Assembly: GCF_001956985.1 (NCBI RefSeq)
Contig: NZ_CP019082.1
Location: 372,001-436,000 of the forward strand
DNA from: Paludisphaera borealis
Lineage (GTDB): Bacteria; Planctomycetota; Planctomycetia; Isosphaerales; Isosphaeraceae
Direction: 5' to 3'
Length of the DNA stretch: 64,000 nt
A program made the translations under genes and the position numbers. The notes beneath the pieces are model-generated. The model ran no database searches, was not told the origin of the DNA, and was given only the letters and a program-made list of their open reading frames with translations. Numbering within the stretch: the first letter of the stretch is position 1; each line of letters opens with the position of its first letter. Shown here piece after piece: positions 30,493 to 35,920 of the stretch.

Positions 30493-30894
30493 ATGGTGAA
30501 ATCGCTGTACATCGCGTTGCCGGTGCTGTTCTGCCTGGCCCTGGGCTATCCGTCGTTCGCCGTCTCGAAGAAGGCTGACGCGCCGTATGCGCACATGGTC
30601 TTCTTCACGCTCAAGGACCACTCCAAGGAGTCGGTCGACGCGTTCATCGCGACGTGCGACAAGTACCTGTCCAAGCACGAGGGGACGAAGTACTACTCGG
30701 TCGGCGCCCGGGCCGAAGACTCCAACGAGGACGTCAGCGTCAAGGATTTCGACGTCGCGCTGCACGCCGTGTTCGAGAGCAAGCAGGCGTGTAACAACTA
30801 CCTCAAGAGCGAGCGTCACGACGGCTTCCTCGCCGCGACCAAAGGCCAGTTCGAGAAGGTCCGGGTCTTCGACTCGTACCTGGTCAAGCCCTGA
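30493..30894 (+). CDS. Exported Dabb (stress-responsive A/B barrel) domain protein
   Basis: A 133-residue protein with a signal peptide (ALPVLFCLALGYPSFA) and a single alpha/beta barrel domain (PF07876): HMVFFTLKDHSKESVDAFIA, then GTKYYSVGARAED, VKDFDVALHAVFESKQACNN and FEKVRVFDSYLV. The open frame begins far upstream, but the ATG at 30493 is the only start that yields a signal peptide. Dabb proteins form dimeric barrels; some are enzymes and others stress proteins. It may be the third gene of the DUF1559 unit (101-nt gap). Confidence 0.85.
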   Translation: MVKSLYIALPVLFCLALGYPSFAVSKKADAPYAHMVFFTLKDHSKESVDAFIATCDKYLSKHEGTKYYSVGARAEDSNEDVSVKDFDVALHAVFESKQACNNYLKSERHDGFLAATKGQFEKVRVFDSYLVKP

Positions 30895-30957
30895 CGGAGC
30901 GCCGAGCCGTGACTTCCACCCGAGCGGGGGGCGCCAGCCCTCTGCCCTCGGGGAGCG

Positions 30958-31055
30958 AAATACAAGCCCGAAGCGCCAGCGAGTGCATTCCTAGCCAGCG
31001 TGCTGAATCAGCAAACGCAAAATCATGCACTCGCTGGCGCTTCGGGCTTGTATTT
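30958..31055. repeat. Palindromic REP-like element between convergent genes
   Basis: A perfect 30-nt inverted repeat, 30958-30987 and 31026-31055 (core CCGAAGCGCCAGCGAGTG), with a 38-nt spacer. The spacer word CTGAATC(A)GCAAACGCAAAA is shared with the element at 35720. It lies between converging genes and could end transcription from both sides. Confidence 0.88.
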
Positions 31056-31105
31056 CGAGGGCGACGCACGAGCAAACCTCGGTCGGCCGGAATCCAATCT
31101 CGTCG

Positions 31106-32494
31106 TCAGAAATCGATCTTCATCCGGAGGCCGAACACAATCGCGGTGTCCACCGGCGCCAGGCCGGGGTGGAGGATTTGCAGGTCGGGCGTGAGGTGCC
31201 AGCCGGGGGCGACCCGCAGGTTGTAGAAGAGTTCGACCCCGCGCTCGTCGCGGAGGCCTGGGAACTGGCTCTTGGCCTTTGAGCTGAGCCCGAGGTCGTA
31301 GAACCCGACGCCGAGAAGATCCCCCTCGCGGCCCGGCAGCGGGCTGTTCCCGCAGAGGGCGACGCTCACGAATCCGCGAACCGGGTTCGGGTTGCCGTCG
31401 CCGAGGCCGGTCTGGACGTACAGGCCGAGGCCCCGGTCCGGGTCGTCGGGGTCGACCCAGAGCCGCTGCTCGGTGTGCCAGAGCAGCGTCCAGGTGCCGG
31501 CCTTCTTGGGCGAGGGCGTCGCCCCGACCGGCAGCTCGATGAACGACGCCGGAGCCAGGTCGGTGAACGACCCCGAGCCGTACAGGCCCGCGAACGTCTG
31601 CGTGCCCGGCAGGTCGAAAAAGGTCGTCGCCTGCTTCGCCTCGGCGTAGAGGAACACGCCGTTGCGGCCCAGGTTCTCGAACCCGCTGGTCCGCGGCGCA
31701 TTGTGCGAATCCAGCACCAGGAACGCCAGCGAAGGGCCGCGCTCCCAGCCCGTGTAGAATCCCGCGCCCGGCGTCGAGTACGGGTAGCGGTCAAGCGCCA
31801 GGTTGAAGTTGAACGCCCCGTTCCAGAACCGCGAGGTCAGCGGGTACTTGAGGAACTTCTCGCGATCGCCGTTGAGGGCGTTGAGCTTGCCGAAGAAGAG
31901 GCCCGTGCGATCGGTGATCGCCTGCGTGAACTTGAGCCCCGTGATGGCCGTGATCTGGGCGTCGGGCACGGGGAAGAACATCGCCAGGTTCGTCGGCGAG
32001 AACACCCCGGCGAAGCCGTCGACCGACTGGCCGAGCCGCGACTCGACGAAGAGATCGAACATCCCCCCTTCCCACAGGCCCAGCTTGTCGCTGTCGAGGT
32101 GCGCCAGGATGTCGAACTTGCCCCCCCAGCGGAACGCCTGCCGGAACCCGCCGGACGCCACCCCCTGCTCGAACTGGGTGAACGACGTATAGAAGGAAAC
32201 CCCGCGCTCCTCCCAGGTGGGCCGGAGGCCGAAGACGTCGCCCAGCAGGAACCGGCTCGACTTCGGGCCGTCGGGGTAGGGATCGGGGCCCGGCGGGGGC
32301 GTGACCGGCGAGGCGGGCGACTCCTGGCCGGCGTCGAAATTCGGGTAAACGCTGGTTCCGGACGGACGATCGGAGGAAGGCGAAGCCGCCGTCTCGGGCC
32401 CTCCCTCCTGTCCGAACGTGAGCCCGCCGAAGCCCATCGACCACGCGAGGACGGCCGACGCCACGATACTGGATCGACCAGCGGACGAACCCAT
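31106..32494 (-). CDS. OprB-like carbohydrate porin
   Basis: A 462-residue outer-membrane beta-barrel of the OprB family (PF04966). A signal peptide ends near GGLTFGQ; a Pro/Ser-rich linker follows (SPVTPPPGPDPYPDGP). The barrel starts around WEERGVSFYTSFTQFEQGVAS, and RWGGKFDILAHLDSDKLGLW, NLAMFFPVPDAQITAITGLK and ERGVELFYNLRVAPGWHLTPD are family blocks. The C-terminus ends in KIDF, with a terminal Phe as in Gram-negative porins. ATG 32494 has GAGG at 5 nt; the longer frame gives no signal. The role is probably sugar uptake across the outer membrane. Confidence 0.88.
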   Translation of the reverse strand: MGSSAGRSSIVASAVLAWSMGFGGLTFGQEGGPETAASPSSDRPSGTSVYPNFDAGQESPASPVTPPPGPDPYPDGPKSSRFLLGDVFGLRPTWEERGVSFYTSFTQFEQGVASGGFRQAFRWGGKFDILAHLDSDKLGLWEGGMFDLFVESRLGQSVDGFAGVFSPTNLAMFFPVPDAQITAITGLKFTQAITDRTGLFFGKLNALNGDREKFLKYPLTSRFWNGAFNFNLALDRYPYSTPGAGFYTGWERGPSLAFLVLDSHNAPRTSGFENLGRNGVFLYAEAKQATTFFDLPGTQTFAGLYGSGSFTDLAPASFIELPVGATPSPKKAGTWTLLWHTEQRLWVDPDDPDRGLGLYVQTGLGDGNPNPVRGFVSVALCGNSPLPGREGDLLGVGFYDLGLSSKAKSQFPGLRDERGVELFYNLRVAPGWHLTPDLQILHPGLAPVDTAIVFGLRMKIDF

Positions 32495-32655
32495 CCGGAC
32501 CTCGCGAAAGTGATGACGCCGAAACTCCTCGGCGCTTTCGAGGCGCGTGGGCGAATCTTCGATACAGACGGGCCGCAACCCTCATTCAAGTTCGACGTCG
32601 GCCGCCGTGAACTTGAACGATTCGGTCGGTCGTGACGCGGGCCGCTGGTGGGAGT

Positions 32656-33066
32656 TCAGATCGTCCAGTCCGGCGTCTTGCTCTGCTCGGCGAGCTGAGC
32701 GATCGAGGTGTGATTGAGAATATGAACCTGGGACGCCTGGATCTGCTCCCAGAGCTGGGAGAGGACCACGGCCGAGGCCCGACGCGGCGCCCGAGCCGAG
32801 TGGTCGCCGCCGTCGATCACGCGGAGCACGTCCCCCAACGAGATCTCCCCCGGGTCGCGAGCCAGCCGGTAGCCGCCGGACGAACCCCGGGTGCTGGTCA
32901 CCAGCCCCGCCCCCTTGAGCCGGATCAAGATCTGGGTCAAAAAGGTCTCGGGTATTCCGTGCGACTCGGCGATTTCACGGATCGGCACCGGCTTGTCGAG
33001 AAGATATCGGCTCGCCAGGGCGATCACTGCCAAGCATGCGTATTCCGCCTTCGCCGAAACCTTCAC
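32656..33066 (-). CDS. Rrf2-family transcriptional regulator without the cluster cysteines
   Basis: A 136-residue Rrf2 protein: KVSAKAEYACLAVIALA (helix 1), IREIAESHGIPETFLTQILI (winged-helix recognition region), then TSTRGSSGGYRLARDP and the wing. The dimerisation helix region carries no cysteine: the three residues that usually bind Fe-S are missing, leaving only one Cys at about residue 12. The start is probably the GTG at 33066, because AGGAGG lies 6 nt before it; the ATG two codons upstream touches the ribosome site. It is paralogous to the regulator at 34.5 kb; both end in DWTI. It may control the Met/Cys-rich gene between them. Confidence 0.9.
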   Translation of the reverse strand: MKVSAKAEYACLAVIALASRYLLDKPVPIREIAESHGIPETFLTQILIRLKGAGLVTSTRGSSGGYRLARDPGEISLGDVLRVIDGGDHSARAPRRASAVVLSQLWEQIQASQVHILNHTSIAQLAEQSKTPDWTI

Positions 33067-33093
33067 GGCCATCCTCCTGGACTCGTCGGGTCG

Positions 33094-33366
33094 TCAATTC
33101 CAGCAAGGCGCGTGAGCCTTCTGAAACCGCGAGGGCTCCAGGGCCGCCTGAGCCTGCTGGTAAGCAAGCCGATAGATCTGCGTCCAGGCGTCGCCCGCCG
33201 TGAATCCCCCGCGCACGGCGTGAACGAAGGCCCGAAGGCGACCGCCGCTCGCGGAAACGCCATCACCGCAAAACCCGACGGCGCGACCGCCGGAAGAATC
33301 GCCGTCGAGATCGAAGCATTCGAAGGGGCCGGGAAGGAGATCCGTGACATCGCGGCAAGACCTCAA
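33094..33366 (-). CDS. Small uncharacterised protein upstream of Rrf2 gene
   Basis: The C-terminal 40 codons read as a real protein (GDAWTQIYRLAYQQAQAALE, ending PCWN), with coding-like third positions. The N-terminal part is less convincing and the frame starts with TTG without a ribosome site. It ends 27 nt before the regulator's start, so the two are probably co-transcribed. Short planctomycete proteins ending in this Trp-Asn style occur, but I cannot name a family. Confidence 0.4.
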   Translation of the reverse strand: MRSCRDVTDLLPGPFECFDLDGDSSGGRAVGFCGDGVSASGGRLRAFVHAVRGGFTAGDAWTQIYRLAYQQAQAALEPSRFQKAHAPCWN

Positions 33367-33685
33367 GTTCGGTGGGTGATTCGTAAGCTCAAGGTAATGA
33401 TTACCATTCCTATCGCCTCAGTCAAGTTTGTCTTCGGTAACCTGATCGGTTTTCTTGAGATTGGTCGCCGGGGGTGTTGAGTAATCGCCTCGGAACTCCT
33501 GGGCGGACGCCGTTTTGGGCGATGTAAATACCAAAGGCGAAAGGATTTGTGGTTTGGGTTCGGCTTTGAGTCGGAAGCGCGCCGAGCGGAGGCGATTGGC
33601 GACTGGCGTGATAGGGATAAGGGCCCCGGACGCCGACGGAGAGGTCGGATAGCTTACCTTCCAGCTTACCATGGACGAATCTTGG

Positions 33686-33710
33686 CTATCCGATCAAATT
33701 GATCTGATAG
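33686..33710. promoter_or_regulatory. 25-bp near-perfect dyad, candidate regulator operator
   Basis: CTATCCGATCAA and TTGATCTGATAG flank a single central A. The 12-nt arms match at 11 positions. Rrf2 regulators bind AT-rich dyads of about this size, and two Rrf2 genes are adjacent, so this is a good operator candidate. It ends 139 nt before the ATG of the Met/Cys-rich gene. Confidence 0.55.
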
Positions 33711-33719
33711 GTCATGATC

Positions 33720-33737
33720 CATCAAAGTTTTTTGATG
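33720..33737. promoter_or_regulatory. Second small dyad
   Basis: CATCAAA and TTTGATG, 7-bp arms around GTTT, ten bases after the 25-bp dyad. It shares the ATCAA half-site word with it. It could be a second operator or a hairpin in the 5' leader. Confidence 0.4.
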
Positions 33738-33849
33738 AATCTGCTTGAAATGAGTTTGTCGATTCGTTATTAGTGAGTGGAGTGGGGGCCGAAAAAGGCT
33801 GGGCTCCGAATCGACGAGGCCGAGTTACACACGAACGGGAGTTACCACG

Positions 33850-34323
33850 ATGACCAGCGCGATGATGATGGAACGGGCCGGCATGGGCATGACGGGCATG
33901 GGCATGGGGATGGGCGCGACGGGGATGCCGACGGGCGCCTCGATGCCGACCGGCCAGCAGTGGATGATGGTCCCTCGCTGCACGATCACCATGGAGAAGT
34001 GCCCCGGCGGCATGAAGATGGTCTGCAAGAGCGAAGACAAGATGAGCGCCACGATGATGCAGAACCTCTGCAACATGATGGCCGGCGGCATGTGCAGCTG
34101 TTGCATGATGATGAACGGCATGATGATGTGCTGCTGCAACATGGCCATGGGCATGTGCAAGTGCGAGATGACCGAAGACGGCGTCTGCATCACCTGCACC
34201 AGCGGCGACGCCGAATGCTGCAAGATGATCCAGGCCTGCTGCGACTGCATGATGGCCATGAGCAAGGCCGGCTGCGTCTGCTGCGTTTGCATGAACAACA
34301 TGCCGGTCTGCTGCAGCTGCTGA
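33850..34323 (+). CDS. Met/Cys-rich putative soft-metal-binding protein
   Basis: A 157-residue protein with 38 Met and 26 Cys, about 41% sulfur amino acids. Residues 1-35 are a Met/Gly region (MGMTGMGMGMGATGM). From about 43 a cysteine-rich body follows, with CTITMEKCPGG, CSCC, MMMCCCN, CKCEMTEDGVC, ECCKMIQACCDC, CVCCVC and a final VCCSC. No signal peptide or membrane helix is seen, so it is probably cytoplasmic. GGGAG lies 8 nt before the ATG. Third codon positions are almost all G or C in this frame, which supports it over the His-rich frame on the same strand and a minus-strand frame. The thiol/thioether content suggests binding of Cu(I) or other soft metals, like a metallothionein; that is inference. 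Confidence 0.85.
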   Translation: MTSAMMMERAGMGMTGMGMGMGATGMPTGASMPTGQQWMMVPRCTITMEKCPGGMKMVCKSEDKMSATMMQNLCNMMAGGMCSCCMMMNGMMMCCCNMAMGMCKCEMTEDGVCITCTSGDAECCKMIQACCDCMMAMSKAGCVCCVCMNNMPVCCSC

Positions 34324-34362
34324 TCGCCGCTCGACGCGATTCGTCTCGTCGACCGTAACGAA

Positions 34363-34413
34363 ACCGACGCCGTCGCCCCGCTCGCGCGATTCGAGGGGGG
34401 CGACGGCGTCGGT
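34363..34413. terminator. Strong 17-bp hairpin between convergent genes
   Basis: ACCGACGCCGTCGCCCC (34363-34379) pairs perfectly with 34397-34413 around a 17-nt loop. It lies 39 nt after the Met/Cys-rich gene and before the converging Rrf2 gene's stop. The plus side is followed by CGATTTG and the minus side by TTCGTTA, so U-tracts are weak but present on both sides. A two-way terminator is likely. Confidence 0.65.
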
Positions 34414-34456
34414 CGATTTGGGAACGATCGAGTTTGCGGGCCGGTCGAAGTCCGGG

Positions 34457-34906
34457 CTAGATGGTCCAATCGGCGACGTAGAGATATCCGAGAGCGTGGT
34501 TTTCCTTCACGAGGTCGGCGAACGTGGTCTGGTCGACGACGTCGGCGATGGCCTGGCGGACTCGCCCCCAGAAGCCGAAGAACGGGCAGTTGCCCGGATA
34601 CTCGCACTGCTTCGGTCGCGACTGGCTGACGCAGTCGACGGGCGCGACGGGGCCGTCGATGAACCGGATGACCATCCCGATCGTGATGGTCTCGGGCGCG
34701 CGGGCGAGCAAATAGCCCCCTTCGGCGCCCCGGCGGCTGTTGACGAAGCCGCCCCCCTTCAACTGGCTGAGGATGGCTTCCAAAAACTTGATGGGGATGT
34801 GCTGCTGCTCGGCGATCTCGTTGGCCTTCAGCGGCGTGGTGGTCTTGTGTTCGGAGAGCGCGTAGATCGCTCTCAAGGCGTAGTAGCATTTGGCCGAGAC
34901 GGTCAT
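34457..34906 (-). CDS. Rrf2-family transcriptional regulator with three conserved cysteines
   Basis: A 149-residue Rrf2 protein: MTVSAKCYYALRAIYALSEH, ANEIAEQQHIPIKFLEAILS as the recognition part, and NSRRGAEGGYLLARAPE as the wing. The segment VDCVSQSRPKQCEYPGNC has spacing C-x8-C-x5-C, suited to bind an [Fe-S] cluster as in IscR, NsrR and RsrR; an extra Cys lies at residue 7. A longer open frame extends to 35257, but ATG 34906 gives the family's normal N-terminus. It is convergent with the Met/Cys-rich gene, and is probably a redox, NO or metal sensor for the locus. Confidence 0.92.
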   Translation of the reverse strand: MTVSAKCYYALRAIYALSEHKTTTPLKANEIAEQQHIPIKFLEAILSQLKGGGFVNSRRGAEGGYLLARAPETITIGMVIRFIDGPVAPVDCVSQSRPKQCEYPGNCPFFGFWGRVRQAIADVVDQTTFADLVKENHALGYLYVADWTI

Positions 34907-35106
34907 TCCAAGGCTCTTTGACTTTGAGTTGGGTCGAGCCGGCCACGCACGACGATGATCGGAAGAAGCGCCTGCGACGACGTTCTCGAGCTTCGACCTG
35001 GCCCGCAAGATGATTCGATCGGAATCCTCGACATTCCATCTTACTCGGGTGGAGCGGCCGTCAAAACCCCTTTCCGACGCATCGGGACCGACGCGGGGCG
35101 TTCCCC

Positions 35107-35664
35107 TCAGTTGGTCCGGGGGTCGTTGGGGATGTGCCGGGGGGCGACCAGCCCCTGGATTTCGCGTCGGCCGACGTCGGTCGCGGCGGCTTTCCAGAGG
35201 GCGAACGCGTCGAGGTCGCCGAAAACGTGGTCGGCGCTCGCCGGCAGGACGAGCCAAGTCCCTTCCTCAAGCTCGCTCTCAAGCTGTCCCGAGCCCCATC
35301 CCGAGTGGCCGATGTAGAACAGCGCCCGGCCCTCGACCGTTCCGGCCAGCCACTCCATCGCGTTCAGGGCGGTGGCGACGTAGAGGTCGTCCTGGACGAT
35401 CATGTCGGCCATCGGCCGCTGGTCGTGCAGCGCCATCAGGGTGCCGCCGACCGGCCCGCCGTGCCGCACCTTCTGGTCGCGGACGCACGGCTCGTCGCTG
35501 ATCTGGCCCCAGACCTCGGCGAGGCCCACCTCCAGCTCGCGATTGAGGATCAACCCCAACGCGCCGCTCTCGCCGTGCGCCGCGATCAGCACGACCGCCT
35601 GGTGGAAGTTGGGATCGACCAGGCTGGGGGAAGCGATCAGCAATCGTCCTCGAAGTGATTCCAT
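35107..35664 (-). CDS. YqgE/AlgH family protein (DUF179)
   Basis: A 185-residue protein. MESLRGRLLIASPSLVDPNF, then VVLIAAHGESGALGLILNRE, VRHGGPVGGTLMALHD, ALFYIGHSGWGSGQLESELE and GTWLVLPASADHVF are the standard DUF179 blocks. The frame continues upstream; the ATG at 35664 is the usual family start, and an ATG at 35682 is possible. A cytoplasmic protein of unknown biochemical role, often near transcription or Holliday-junction-resolvase genes. It follows a REP-like element. Confidence 0.92.
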   Translation of the reverse strand: MESLRGRLLIASPSLVDPNFHQAVVLIAAHGESGALGLILNRELEVGLAEVWGQISDEPCVRDQKVRHGGPVGGTLMALHDQRPMADMIVQDDLYVATALNAMEWLAGTVEGRALFYIGHSGWGSGQLESELEEGTWLVLPASADHVFGDLDAFALWKAAATDVGRREIQGLVAPRHIPNDPRTN

Positions 35665-35719
35665 GACGATCTCGCGTTCCATCGAGGGCCGCGTCAAGCG
35701 GCGCCGCCGTGGAGCAATG

Positions 35720-35810
35720 ACAAGCCCGAAGCGCCGGCGAGTGAATTCCCGGCCGGCGCGCTGAATCCGCAAACGCAAAACCAACGCACTCGCTGGCGCT
35801 TCGGGCTTGT
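35720..35810. repeat. Palindromic REP-like element
   Basis: Inverted arms 35720-35743 and 35787-35810 (core CCGAAGCGCC(A/G)GCGAGTG), one mismatch in 24. The spacer CGCTGAATCCGCAAACGCAA matches the spacer of the element at 30958, so the two are the same sub-family and not just the same palindrome. Confidence 0.85.
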
Positions 35811-35920
35811 ACTCGGAGATCTACTCGAACTCGCCGAGGCGCTACGGAGTGGAATCGTTCCGCGATCGGAACCGATCCCACTCCGGCACTGTACAACGGA
35901 CTTCGACCGCGCGAAACGGT

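Larger units (their letters stand above)
33367..33849. promoter_or_regulatory. AT-richer regulatory interval upstream of the Met/Cys-rich gene
   Basis: About 480 bp without a supported gene. Base composition falls clearly below the surrounding GC level between 33,660 and 33,780, where two dyads (described separately) lie. A weak open frame on the minus strand (33418-33672) is Ser/Pro/Thr-rich and looks like noise. Confidence 0.5.

Noticed and set aside
33418-33672. 84-codon minus-strand frame upstream of the Met/Cys gene
   Set aside because: Ser/Pro/Thr-rich, no start signal, and it lies in the probable regulatory interval.
33777-34358. 193-codon His/Asp-rich protein
   Set aside because: It is the shifted reading of ATG/TGC codons in the Met/Cys gene; its own codon third positions lack the GC bias of real genes here.
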